DNA of 64,000 bases from CAWIXB01 sp963839955 (GTDB lineage: Bacteria > Actinomycetota > Actinomycetes > JACCUZ01). The stretch spans positions 2,170,001 to 2,234,000 of the forward strand of contig CAWIXB010000001.1 of the NCBI GenBank assembly GCA_963839955.1, given 5' to 3'. Shown here piece by piece: positions 42,708 to 52,498 of this stretch (the stretch's first letter is position 1; each line of letters begins with the position of its first letter). A program made the translations under genes and the position numbers. The notes below the pieces were generated by a model. The model was not told the DNA's origin. It made no database searches and was given only the letters and a program-made list of their open reading frames with translations.

Positions 42708-43851
42708 CTAGGAGACGCGGGCGATCTCGCGGGCGAGCGGCCAGGCGTTGGGCTTGCAGCCCTGCATGCCCTTGGACTGCTGCTGCATGACCGGGGCCAT
42801 CGCGCCATTGCTGGAGCAGTAGCCGTGCCCGAGGCCGAGCCAGTGGCCTGTCTCGTGGTTGACGACCATCTGGCGGTAGACCGCCTTCGACCCGGTGAAG
42901 TGCGACGAGCTGTAGCGCCACCGGTTCTGGTTGATGATCACGTAGCGGCCGACGCGGCAGCTGTACTGCGTGGAGCACACCGAGGAGTACGACGGCAGGT
43001 AGCGCGCCTCCGACATCACCACGGTGAACGCGCCACCGCTCGACACCCGCTTGAACCGGTGGTGACCTCGTCGCCAGCCGCGCGCGTCGGCATAGGTCGC
43101 GGCGACCGACGACCGGAAGACGCTCATGTCCGCGACGATGTTGCCGCGGGTGCGGACGATGTAGGTGTGCAGCCGGTAGACGTCGAGGCGAGGCAGCTGG
43201 ACGACGGAGCGGAGATGTTCGTCGGCGGGCTTGACCACGCGGTAGTCACGGAACGTCGGGGAGGACGAGCCGACACCGAAGCTGAAGCGGCCGGTCGACG
43301 AGAGCGCCTTGCTCTGGACCCGGCCCCACTTGACCCGACGAGTAGCGCTCGAGGTAGATGCGGCGGCCCGGGTGGCTCGGCACCAGCCGTCCGCTGATCG
43401 TCGCCGTACGACCGGCCTGCACGGCCTTCGTGCTGAGAGAGGCCGTCAGCTTGTGACGGACCGAGATCCGGACCGCGGAGCTCGCGGACGCCCCGGCCAC
43501 GGCAGAGGCCGGGTGGTAGAAGCGCATGTCGACGCTGGGCCCCGGCGTACGCACGAAGCGCACCATGCCCTCGGCGTTGGTCGTCGCCGACGTGACGTGG
43601 GTCCAGGCGCCTCCGCCGGCCGGGCGCCGCTGGAGCGACACCCGCTCACCTACGAGCGGCGCGTTGGTCCCGGCCACCTTGAGCCAGCCCCGGACCAGCG
43701 TGTCCGCGCCGTAGGTCACGGTGCGCGGGTAGGCGTGGATGGCAAGAGTGCTGGCGACGGCGGCCTGCGAGCTCGGCAGGCTCAGCGCGGCCGGGACCAC
43801 CAGGGCGGTGATCACAACGGCGAGGCGGGCGAGGTGACGGGTGGGCTGCAC
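42708..43851 (-). pseudogene. Secreted DUF3152 metzincin-like protein, frameshifted
   Basis: The N-terminal part carries a signal peptide (GTG at 43851; LAVVITALVVPAALSL, ending near AVAS) and a beta-rich Big/Ig-like region (RVSLQRRPAGGG). The C-terminal part, in another frame, is the DUF3152 zinc-protease-like domain with NHETGHWLGLGHG. Dropping one base at about 43333-43337 joins them (RYSSGKWGRVQSK). The total of 1144 nt fits a +1 insertion. The HExGHxxGxxH zinc motif is intact, so the protein is probably functional in life. Confidence 0.85.
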
Positions 43852-44172
43852 GGGAGGACGACCTTCGGGTCGGTGGCGGGTCCAGCGTAAGCGACGGCCC
43901 AGACGGGGAGCCGAGGCACGCATCCCGGAAGGACTCGACCGGGAAGGCGGAGGGCTGTAGGCGAAATGTCCGCGCGTCAGTCGACGACGCGCAGCAGCAG
44001 CAACGTGACCCCGACGGCCATCATGGCGACGCCGACCGTGAAGAGCGCACCCCAGACCCGGTTCATCATGACCGACAGTAACGGACCTTTCCGCCCACCC
44101 CGGCCCACGCCACGGCACCCGGCCCCGCCGCGTGCGGCGGCCGGGAGGGGCTGGCCTCCATATGCTTCTGGA
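43852..44172. other. Gap between DUF3152 gene and phosphatase gene
   Basis: About 320 bp. The only possible gene is a 30-codon minus-strand frame at 43977-44069. Otherwise I see nothing beyond GC-rich spacer. Confidence 0.5.
43977..44069 (-). CDS. Possible 30-residue single-helix membrane peptide
   Basis: Two ATG codons start a peptide with one hydrophobic helix (ALFTVGVAMMAVGVTLLLL) flanked by an Arg on each side. It ends in a normal TGA. No ribosome binding site is visible, so it may be chance. Confidence 0.3.
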   Translation of the reverse strand: MMNRVWGALFTVGVAMMAVGVTLLLLRVVD

Positions 44173-46690
44173 GTGCCGGTACAGCCCGATGCCTTTCACG
44201 TGCTGTTCGTCTGCACCGGCAACATCTGCCGCTCGCCCCTCGCCGAGCGCCTGCTGGTCGTCGAACTCACGCGCAGGCTCGGTGACGCCTCCCGCGCCGT
44301 CGTGGTGGAGAGCGCTGGAGTGCAGGGCCTGGTCGGCGAGCCCATGGACCCGCCCGCCGCCGAGCAGCTCCGGGCGCTCGGCGGCGACCCCGACAGGTTC
44401 GCCGCGCGGCTGCTCGACGAGGACGTCGTCCGCGGCGCGGACCTGATCCTGACCGCCAGCCGCAAGCACCGGGCCACCGTCGTACGCCGGGTGCCGGGCG
44501 CGACGCTGCGGACGTTCACGGTCATCGAGTTCGCCCGGCTGGCGCAGCACATCGATCCGGCGAAGCTGAGCGGCGAGGACCCGGCCGCCCGCCTGGCCGC
44601 CGCCGTGAAAGAGGCGGGCGTGCTCCGCGGCACGAAGCAGGCCGACGACCGGCACGACGACGACGTGGGCGACCCGTTCAGGGGCTCGCAGGCCGACCAT
44701 CTCGCGGCGGCGGAGGCGATCGCGCCTGCCGTCTCCGCCACCGCTGACCTGCTCGCGGAGGTGATCCGCCCCGGCTCGTCCCGGGGCGACACGCCAAGCG
44801 AGCCTGCCGAGGCATCGGCGCTGCCGATCGAAGCGGCGGGAGGGGACGACGGTGCCACCGGCGTTCCGTGGGACGACGACGGAGGCGGCGGCGAGCCGAA
44901 CGAGCGGAGCCAGGAGCAGCGGCAACGTCGCCGCTGGCCGCTGACCCTGCTCCTCGTCGTCCTCGTCCTCCTCGCGGCGGTGGCCTGGCTTGCCTGGGAG
45001 GGGCTCCAGGCGCGCAACGACCTCCAGGCGGCTCGGCCGGTGGCCGGAGAAGTCCGTGACGCTGTTCTGGCCGGCGACGTCCAGCAGGCCCGGGCCGGGC
45101 TCGCGACCCTCCAGGAGCGCACGGCGACGGCCCGGGAGCGCACCGACGGCCCGTTGTGGTGGCTGGCCGGGCACCTGCCGATCGTCGGGGACGACGTCGA
45201 CGCCGTACAGACGATGGCCGAGACCCTCGACGACGTGTCCCGCGGCGTACTACCGCCGCTCGTCGACGCGGGCCAGGCCGCCCGGCCCGCGCAGCTGCTC
45301 GCCGCCGGCGACACCATCGACCTGGCGCCCCTGGTGGACGCGCAGCCGGCGCTGCGGACGGCAGCGCGGCTAAGCGCTGCAGCCAGTGCCCGGCTCGCTC
45401 TGGTCGACGGCAGCGCGACAGTCGGGCCCGTGCGCAGCGCGCTGGAGGATGTCCGGGGTCAGGTCGACGACCTGGCCGGCACCGCTCGCACCGCGGACAC
45501 CGCCGCGACGGTGCTGCCTCCGATGCTCGGGGCTGACGGAAAGCGCCGCTACTTCCTGGCCTTCCAGAACAACGCGGAGGCCCGCGGCACCGGCGGCCTG
45601 CTGGGCGCCTACGGAGTGCTGGAGGCAGACCGCGGGCACCTCGCCGTACGCCGGCTCGGCTCGAACACCGACCTCGACCCGCTGCGCCGGGTGCCCATCA
45701 ATTTGGGCAAGGACTTCCGGCAGCTCTACGGCAACGACCCGGCCCTTTGGGTCAACTCCAACGTGAGCCCCCATTTCCCCTATGCCGCCCAGATCTGGCT
45801 CGAGCTGTGGCGGGCGCAGTTCGGCGGCCGTCTCGACGGGGTGATCGCGACCGACCCCGTGGCGATGGGCTACGTGCTCGGCGCGACCGGCCCTGCCCTG
45901 CTGCCGTCGGGCGAGGAGATCAACGAAGACAACGCGGCGCGAGCTGTCGATGAGCGAGGTCTACGCACGGTTCCCCAAGTCCGAGGACGACGCCGAGCGC
46001 GATGCCTTTCTCCAGCAGGTCGCGCGCGCCGTCTTCGACAAGCTGCTGTCCGGAAGTGCCGACGCCGGTTCCCTCGTCGATGCGCTGCAGCCGCGCCGGC
46101 ACCGAGGGCCGGCTGCTGACCTACAGCCGGTACGACGAGGAGCAGGGCCGTCTCGTGCAGACGTCACTGGGCGGGACGGTGCCTGAGACCGCGGCGCCCT
46201 ACGCCGGGCTGGTCGTCAACAACGGGGCGGGCAGCAAGCTCGACTACTACCTGGACCGCTCGCTGCGCCATGAGCTGGGCAGCTGTCCTGGACCGGGCGG
46301 GCGACGCGAGAGCAGCATCACGGTCGAGCTCACGAACGCCGCGCCGCGGAACCTCCCGGAGTACGTCGAGCTACGGGTCGACCGGGCGACCGGGCAACCC
46401 GTCAGGGCACGGCCGGGTCGAATTCCGAGGTCGTCCAGATTTTCGCGACGAAGGGGTCCGGTCTCGTCCGCGCCACCCTGGACGGCAAACCCCTGCTGGT
46501 CACCCCTGGTCGGGAGCGTGGGCATCCGGTTTTCCAGGTCGGGCTCGAAATCAGGCGCGGCCAGACCCGCACGATTGTGCTCGAACTGCTCGAACCGGTC
46601 AGGCCCGAAGCACCTGAGGTCGCCCGGGCCCAACCGCTGGTGCGCGATTTAGATGCGCGTCAGATGGGCAGCGCCTGCTCGCGCGCCTGA
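44173..46690 (+). pseudogene. Low-molecular-weight protein-tyrosine phosphatase in frame with a DUF4012 membrane protein (frameshifted)
   Basis: The first 195 residues are a Wzb-type phosphatase: the catalytic loop VCTGNICRSPLAE and the region DLILTASRKHRATV. An acidic linker, one membrane helix (LTLLLVVLVLLAAVAWLAW) and a DUF4012 ectodomain follow. The DUF4012 part changes frame three times: near 45940 (+1), 46088 (+1) and 46416 (-1). Repairing these gives one frame to the TGA at 46688-46690. The fusion may be false: a GTG at 44761 overlapping a TGA (GTGA) would allow a split into two coupled genes after a further indel. Confidence 0.8.
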
Positions 46691-46793
46691 CAAGTACCAA
46701 GATTCCCGAAAGTGCGCGGAAGCGACATCAAATCTGATTAAGGTATGGCCTTCGGGGGTCGAAGGGGTGAATGTCAAAGCCTTGCGTTATCGA

Positions 46794-46822
46794 TTGACTA
46801 CTGCGAGTGTTCAAGGTAGACG
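46794..46822 (+). promoter_or_regulatory. Candidate promoter of the LPXTG protein gene
   Basis: TTGACT (46794-46799), a 17-nt spacer and TAGACG (46817-46822) lie about 90 bp before the gene in an unusually AT-rich stretch. The -10 match is only partial. Confidence 0.4.
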
Positions 46823-46912
46823 GAACTCGTCTGGTCGATCGGTGTCGCCGGCCCCCCGTGCTTGACGTTTCGTTCACTCCCGACACCAGGTGACCACCAA
46901 GGAGTTCCGCTC

Positions 46913-47395
46913 ATGATCGTTCGTCGTCTCGTCGCTGGAATTGGCGTCGCGCTGGCCGCAACCGCCGTTCTGGCCACCCCCGCGGTCGCTGGCGGCTACC
47001 CCTTCACCACTGGCGATGCCACTGTGTCGGCCACCACCGTCGCACCCGGAGGCACCGTCACCGTCTCGGGCGACGGCTTCGAGCCCGGCTGCTCCGTGCA
47101 GTTCTCGGCCACCCAGGGCGGCGATTCCTCCGCTGAGGGCCAGGTGCTCACCGCAGACGAGGACGGCAACGTCAGCACCACGGTCAAGCTCACCGAGTCC
47201 GGCACCAACGTCCTCACCCTCTCAGGCTGCGGCCGCGTGCTGACCGCCCAGGTCACCGTTACGGCGGGTGCCGCCGCCGGCGGTCTGCCTGGCACCGGTG
47301 GAGACCTCACCTCGCTGTGGGCCGGCGTCGGACTGCTGCTCGCCGGCAGCCTGATGGTCGCCGTCTCGCGCTCGCGTCGCAAGATCACCGTCTAA
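46913..47395 (+). CDS. LPXTG-anchored cell-surface protein
   Basis: A 160-residue exported protein. The signal peptide ends at about ATPAVAG; a beta-sandwich-like domain (ATVSATTVAPGGTVTVSGDG) follows with Cys in CSVQF and SGCGR. The C-terminus has a sortase signal: LPGTG, a hydrophobic stretch and SRSRRK. It is therefore linked to peptidoglycan by a sortase not seen in the window. ATG follows AAGGAG. The preceding AT-rich leader is atypical for the region. Confidence 0.88.
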   Translation: MIVRRLVAGIGVALAATAVLATPAVAGGYPFTTGDATVSATTVAPGGTVTVSGDGFEPGCSVQFSATQGGDSSAEGQVLTADEDGNVSTTVKLTESGTNVLTLSGCGRVLTAQVTVTAGAAAGGLPGTGGDLTSLWAGVGLLLAGSLMVAVSRSRRKITV

Positions 47396-47410
47396 GCACT
47401 CCCCACGCAC

Positions 47411-47446
47411 GAAGGGCCCGTCGACCGTCAGGTCGGCGGGCCCTTC
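47411..47446. terminator. Strong hairpin terminator
   Basis: GAAGGGCCCG (47411-47420) pairs perfectly with CGGGCCCTTC (47437-47446), with a 16-nt loop. It is 15 bp past the LPXTG gene and 48 bp past the convergent kinase gene, so it may serve both directions. The downstream T content is modest. Confidence 0.75.
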
Positions 47447-47494
47447 TGCATGTGATTGCCAGCAGCGTTGGGCCGCATGGAGTGAGCTCGCGCC

Positions 47495-48937
47495 TCAGCG
47501 TCGCGCGCGCGACCTCGGGGTAGGCCGTCTCGGTCTTGTCGCTGACGACCTCGCGGCGCTGGCTGCCTGGGCCTCTTCGGTGCTGGAGTAGTAGCTGCTT
47601 CCATAGCCGTAGGTGTCGGCGTCCGGGCCGCGCGCCGGTGCCTTGTTCAGCACCGTGCCCAGGACCTTCGCGTCCACGTTCTTCAGGGCCGCAAGGGACC
47701 GTGCCACCTGCTCGCGCTTGGTCCGACGCGCCTCGACGACGAGCAGCGCGCCATCGGTCACCCGCGCGATGACCGCACTGTCCGTGACGGGCAGCAGCGG
47801 CGGCGCGTCGATCACGACGATGTCCGCCTTGTCCTGCAGTGACTTGAGCAGGTCTCGCATCTGGTGCGACCCGAGGATCTCCGCCGGGTTGGGCGGCAGC
47901 GGCCCGCTGGGCAGCACCCACAGCGGGTGCCGCCCCCAGGGCTGCAGGACGTCGTCCAGTGACGCCGCGCTCATCAGCACAGAGGTGAGCCCGGCAGGCT
48001 CCCTCGACGCCGAGGTAGCCGGCCAGCTTGGGCCTGCGCAGGTCGGCCTCGACGATGAAGGTGCGCACGCCTGCCTGGGCGAGCGTGATCGCAAGGTTGC
48101 ACGCGATCGTGCTCTTGCCCTCGCCCGCGATCGAACTCGTGACAACGAGAGAACGCAACGGCGTGTCGATGTCGGCGAACTGCAGGTTGGTGCGGAGTTG
48201 GCGGAACGCCTCGGCGCGCGGCGACTGCGACCCACCTGGACCACGAGCGGTCGCACGGGGACATCGTCGTCGTGCGCCAGGATGGCGAGTGGCGCGGCGC
48301 CAGTCGTCGCCAACACGTCGTCCATGCCCTTGACCGTCGTGTCCAGCGTCTCGCGCAGGACGGCAGCGGCGATGCCGATGGCGAGACCGACGAGGAGACC
48401 GAGAGCGAGGTTGAGCATCGGACGAGGGCTCGAGGGCCCTGCGGGCAGCGAGGCCTGCTTGATGACGGTGACCTTGACCGGTGACTGGTCCTGGCCTTCC
48501 GGCGTCTCGAGCTCGGGGATCAGCGCGATGACGCGTTCGGCCACGGCGCTGCGCGATCCGCTGCGCCTGCCGAGGGTTGGGGTCGCCCACGGTGATGTTG
48601 ATCAGGACCGTGTCCAGCGGGGCCTCTGCGCTCACCTGGTCGGCAAGCTCGGCCTCGTCGAGGCCGAGCTGCTTGGCGCAACCGCGTCCGTGATGGCAGG
48701 CGCGTCGGCGACTTCCGCGTAGGACTTCACGCGTTGCTGGGTGAAGAGCCCGCCCTGGTAGGCGCCGGAGATGTCGCCGGCGTCGTCACGCGCAGCCACG
48801 AACAACTGGGTGCTGGACTCGTAGACCTTGGTCTCGAGGAGTGTCACCGCGACTGCCGCGGCGACCGCCAGCAACGCGCACATCGCCACGAGCGTCCAGC
48901 GCTTGCGCAGCGTGCGTGCGTAGTCCCGGAGATCCAC
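47495..48937 (-). pseudogene. Wzc/CapAB-like polysaccharide tyrosine autokinase, frameshifted
   Basis: Pieces in three frames add up to one polysaccharide co-polymerase/BY-kinase of about 480 residues. The N-terminal Wzz helix is at MDLRDYARTLRKRWTLV; the second helix is LNLALGLLVGLAIGIAAAV; the kinase Walker A is SSIAGEGKST, with VIDAPPLLPVTDS as Walker B. The tail has a Tyr cluster (TYGYGSSYYSS), the expected autophosphorylation site. Frames change near 48680 (-1), 48551 (+1), 48230 (-1) and 47996 (+1); the net change is zero. It would control chain length and export of the polysaccharide. Confidence 0.87.
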
Positions 48938-49019
48938 GGTTTCCCTGTCTTGCCGGCGAGCAGTCTGTCAATTGTGCCGATGTGCAGAAGTATGGCACCG
49001 CCGCTTCGTTCAGCACCGA

Positions 49020-50075
49020 CTACGAAGAGTCGCCGCTGCCTCGACGTCGAAGCGCCTCGCTATAGGCGGCCTCCACCTGGTCGACGACCATGTCCACAGC
49101 GAAGCTCTGCTCGTAGCTCTGTCGGCTACGCCGCGCCATCGCCTCGAACGCTACAGGAGTGACGACCGTTTGCACCGCGTCCGCGAGTGCGTTCGGCGAG
49201 GCGTCGGCCGGCACGAGGCGGCCGGTCATGCCGTCGACGACCGCATCCCGAACACTCCCGACATCTGTGGCGACGACGGGCCGCCCTGCCGAGAAGGCCT
49301 CCAGGATCGCCAGAGGGAGGCCCTCACGCCGCGACGTGACCAGCAGGCAGTGGATCTGTCCCAAGAAATCACCGATGGGCAAACCGGACACCAGTCGCTC
49401 GACTGCTAGCCCGTCTGACGCGCGGTCGAACTCTTGCGCCAGCGGCCCGTCACCCAGCCAGAGCCCGCTCACCGGCTGGCCACGCCTGGCCAGCGTGGCA
49501 ATCGTCGCAACGAAGCGCAGGGGGTCCTTCTCGGGTGAGAGCCGGCCGATCGCGCCGATGACGAAGCCTGCCGCGAGGTTGCCGGGGAGCCCGACCGCCT
49601 CAAGGTCGGCGACGCCGTTCGGGATCACTCGAACCCGCTCGTACGGGCGCCGGTACTCCACGCAAACGGCTTCGCGGATGGACGAGCCGACCGCCACGAC
49701 CGACTCGGAACGGTACGACGTGAGGATGCGGTCATGGAACTCACTGTGCGCGTGCTCGACGACGGGGACACCAGGTCGGGAGAGACCTGCGGCCAGCGCG
49801 AGGCCCCTTTGGTGGACATGAAGGATGTCGGGTCTTATCGAGGAGACCAGCCGACGTATGGTCCAGGCCGCTCGCACGAGGTTGCCGACCTGTCCGGACG
49901 ACCGCAATCCTGGCGCGAGCGTGAACGGTACGGCGAGACTCGGCGCCTTCGGGTGACTGGTTCCGGCGGCGACGACCACGCCATGCCCACGCGCGTGCTG
50001 GGCGCCAGCAAGAGACGCGACGACCTGTGGCACACCGCCGAGCAGCCAGTGGTCGGTGAGATGGAGAACGCGCAT
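49020..50075 (-). CDS. Glycosyltransferase, GT4 type
   Basis: A 351-residue GT-B enzyme. The N-terminal LTDHWLLGGVPQVVASLAG and the C-terminal donor site EGLPLAILEAFSAGRPVVATDVGSV match GT4. ATG at 50075. It is one of three GT4 genes in this locus and likely adds a sugar to the repeat unit on the cytoplasmic side. Confidence 0.9.
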   Translation of the reverse strand: MRVLHLTDHWLLGGVPQVVASLAGAQHARGHGVVVAAGTSHPKAPSLAVPFTLAPGLRSSGQVGNLVRAAWTIRRLVSSIRPDILHVHQRGLALAAGLSRPGVPVVEHAHSEFHDRILTSYRSESVVAVGSSIREAVCVEYRRPYERVRVIPNGVADLEAVGLPGNLAAGFVIGAIGRLSPEKDPLRFVATIATLARRGQPVSGLWLGDGPLAQEFDRASDGLAVERLVSGLPIGDFLGQIHCLLVTSRREGLPLAILEAFSAGRPVVATDVGSVRDAVVDGMTGRLVPADASPNALADAVQTVVTPVAFEAMARRSRQSYEQSFAVDMVVDQVEAAYSEALRRRGSGDSS

Positions 50076-50079
50076 CGAC

Positions 50080-51474
50080 CTAGGTCGCCCGGCCGACGAG
50101 CAGGGGGTTCGGGACCTGCACCTCGCTCGGCTGCTCGATCGACCTGAGCGCCACTCCGACCAGCGTGAAGGCGAGCGCCAGCGGCAGACCCTGGAGCACG
50201 GTTTCGACCAGGCCGTACGCGACGAACACCAGCAGACCCGCCGCAATGGGCGAGCGCAGCACACCGGCTGCGCGCAAGGCCATCCACACGGCAATGACCC
50301 CAACGAGCATGAGGCCGGCAAGCACGATCCCTCCACCCTGGAGGACATCGAGATACGCGTTGTGCGCACCGAAGCCTCGGTTTGCTCCGTACTCGACACC
50401 GACGCTGCTGCTGGAGCCGTATCCGTGACCCGCCACCCATCGATCCTCGAAAGCCCGGACGGTGGCGCGAGTACTGGCGTCGCGCGTCAGCGAGGACCCC
50501 AGATCTCGGCTGGCAGAGGCGTTTCCGAAGAAGCGCCCAAGGATGGTGCTCAGCAGAGGAACAAGTGGAAGCACAACAAGAATCACAACGGAACCAAGCG
50601 CCATAACGATGGCCACGCGGTGCCGGACCCTTGGTGCGCCGAAGGTGATGGCGCCTACGGCAAGGAGCAGCAGGGCCGCGGCCCCAGCCCTGCTCAGGGT
50701 GGACAGAAGGCCCAGCACCATGATCGGCGTTGCGAGCGCCCCAAGCAGTCGCGTCCATGGCCGCCCAGTGCCGAGAAGGAGCAGTCCTAACGGAATGGTC
50801 AGGGCAAGCATGATCGCCAAGGTGTTGGCGTGGTAGGTCGTTCCCAGTCCTCGGAAGAGGGGCGGGATGTTGAAGGACTCCCGGATCTGCACGTCCGTCA
50901 GCGCTGACTGCATGAAGAGGGGAGATTTCGCGGCGAACTGCGCGATTCCCAGCAGCGCCTCGACCGCCCCGAGGGCGACGACTGCTGCGACCGGCCCGTT
51001 CAAAGCTCGAACGTCCCGTCGTTGGGTCGAGAAGGCGATCAGGAGCAAGCCCAGGGCCACGACCCACTCGACGACGCGGATCGCTACGAGCGACGGGTAT
51101 GACGTGTAAAGGAGTTGGAGGAGGCCGTAGATCGGTACGACGACCAAACAGAGCAGAGCGCGCGACACCGCCTTCGGCAAGGCGAGACGCGGCGTGTTCG
51201 ACACGCGAGCCCACAGGACTCCCCAGCCGACCAACACAAGGATCATGAGCTTGCGCTCCACCGAGTCACCCAGCGCCACCCATGACCCGGAGACCGGCAG
51301 CGCCAAGAGCGTCACGACGACCGGGATCGTGTAGGCGGGGCGTGCGGCCAGCCACGCCAGCAGCGGCACCGCCAAGAACAGGGCAGACAGAGCCGGTGAC
51401 CGCGCAGCCGCAGCGCCGGCTATGGCGGCCGTCCCGACGGCCGCCAACGACAAGGCCCAGCTAGCGCTTCGCAT
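50080..51474 (-). CDS. O-antigen ligase/Wzy-like polymerase
   Basis: A 464-residue protein with about 10-12 membrane helices. A long loop (YHANTLAIML and the region RAFEDRWVAGHGYGSSSS) between helices is typical of Wzy/WaaL. In this setting (flippase, kinase, initiating transferase) a Wzy-type polymerase is likelier than a ligase. Confidence 0.85.
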   Translation of the reverse strand: MRSASWALSLAAVGTAAIAGAAAARSPALSALFLAVPLLAWLAARPAYTIPVVVTLLALPVSGSWVALGDSVERKLMILVLVGWGVLWARVSNTPRLALPKAVSRALLCLVVVPIYGLLQLLYTSYPSLVAIRVVEWVVALGLLLIAFSTQRRDVRALNGPVAAVVALGAVEALLGIAQFAAKSPLFMQSALTDVQIRESFNIPPLFRGLGTTYHANTLAIMLALTIPLGLLLLGTGRPWTRLLGALATPIMVLGLLSTLSRAGAAALLLLAVGAITFGAPRVRHRVAIVMALGSVVILVVLPLVPLLSTILGRFFGNASASRDLGSSLTRDASTRATVRAFEDRWVAGHGYGSSSSVGVEYGANRGFGAHNAYLDVLQGGGIVLAGLMLVGVIAVWMALRAAGVLRSPIAAGLLVFVAYGLVETVLQGLPLALAFTLVGVALRSIEQPSEVQVPNPLLVGRAT

Positions 51475-52498
51475 CGTCGTAGATTTTCAACAGGCGTACC
51501 CCGCTCGTGGTCCAACGTCTGGACCATACTGCCGCGCGAGCGGCACCCACGGAGGCCGACGCTCCCGCTGACAGGCGATCGATCGCGGCGGCGAAGGCTG
51601 CAGGACGATTCGTCACAGCGATGTGAGGAGCCACCGCGGCCAAGCCGCGGACTCCCTCCTCGGTGGTCACGACCGGGCGACCGCCCGCCGCCGCCTCCAA
51701 CACCTTGTTCTTCACCCCGCGGCCGGTCAGGACAGGGGCGATCACGACGCACGGCGGCAGATAGACCTCCGACAGCGAGGCTGAGAAGCCTCGAAACTCC
51801 ACTCCGCCGGGTAAGGCGCAACGCGGCTCATGGGGGCCGAAGAGGACAAGCGGCAACGGGTCACGAATCAGTGGCCATACTGTGGCCAGGAACCAGCGCA
51901 GCCCGTGGTCGTTCGGGTGATAGGACCAATCCCCCACCGACACCAGCCTCTGCGGTTGTTCGGTCTGCGTGTCGAGGCTGAAGAGCTCCTCCGCGATGCC
52001 GTTGGGGACGACATGGCGCCGTTGCCCGGGAAAGCTGACGCGCCGGTCGAACCTCAGCTCAGTCTCGTCGATGTAGGTGAGCGCCGACGCTCGCTGCGCT
52101 GCGGCGTTCAGCAGGAGCAGTCCCGAACCCAATGCGCCCACTGCCCGGACGCCTCGCGCTCGAATGGACGAGAGGGCCAGCGCGGGCCAGCTGTCGCAGA
52201 CGTCGAGAACACACGGAACCCCGAGCCTCGCCGCCGCGACGGCAGCGTGCGCCAACGGCAACCCGCTGAGGTGGAGAACATCGCCGATCGGAGGCGCTAT
52301 TACCTCGAGCAGACGATCCGGCGATCGCAGCTCGCGCCCGCGGGACCAAGCGTTCAGATCCGCCCGCCGCGGCTCCCACGCCATGACTGACACATCGACG
52401 CCGGAGCCCGACAGGCCCTCAGCGAGGCCGTCCACGCGAAGGCGACCACCGGCGGCATTGTGAGCCACGACGTCCTCGACCAGCATGGTCACCCGCAC
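51461..52498 (-). CDS. Glycosyltransferase, GT4 type
   Basis: A 345-residue GT-B protein with VGDWSYHPNDHGLRWFL and the donor site KNKVLEAAAGGRPVVTTEEGV. The C-terminus overlaps the polymerase gene by 14 bp, and its start (GTG 52498, with GTG 52492 or ATG 52486 as alternatives) overlaps the next gene. Donor sugar unknown. Confidence 0.85.
   Translation of the reverse strand: MRVTMLVEDVVAHNAAGGRLRVDGLAEGLSGSGVDVSVMAWEPRRADLNAWSRGRELRSPDRLLEVIAPPIGDVLHLSGLPLAHAAVAAARLGVPCVLDVCDSWPALALSSIRARGVRAVGALGSGLLLLNAAAQRASALTYIDETELRFDRRVSFPGQRRHVVPNGIAEELFSLDTQTEQPQRLVSVGDWSYHPNDHGLRWFLATVWPLIRDPLPLVLFGPHEPRCALPGGVEFRGFSASLSEVYLPPCVVIAPVLTGRGVKNKVLEAAAGGRPVVTTEEGVRGLAAVAPHIAVTNRPAAFAAAIDRLSAGASASVGAARAAVWSRRWTTSGVRLLKIYDDAKR

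Noticed and set aside
43246..45174. A 640-codon minus-strand gene opposite the phosphatase
   Set aside because: Only its last 200 codons are meaningful (N-terminal part of the DUF3152 protein); the rest is antisense to the phosphatase/DUF4012 gene.
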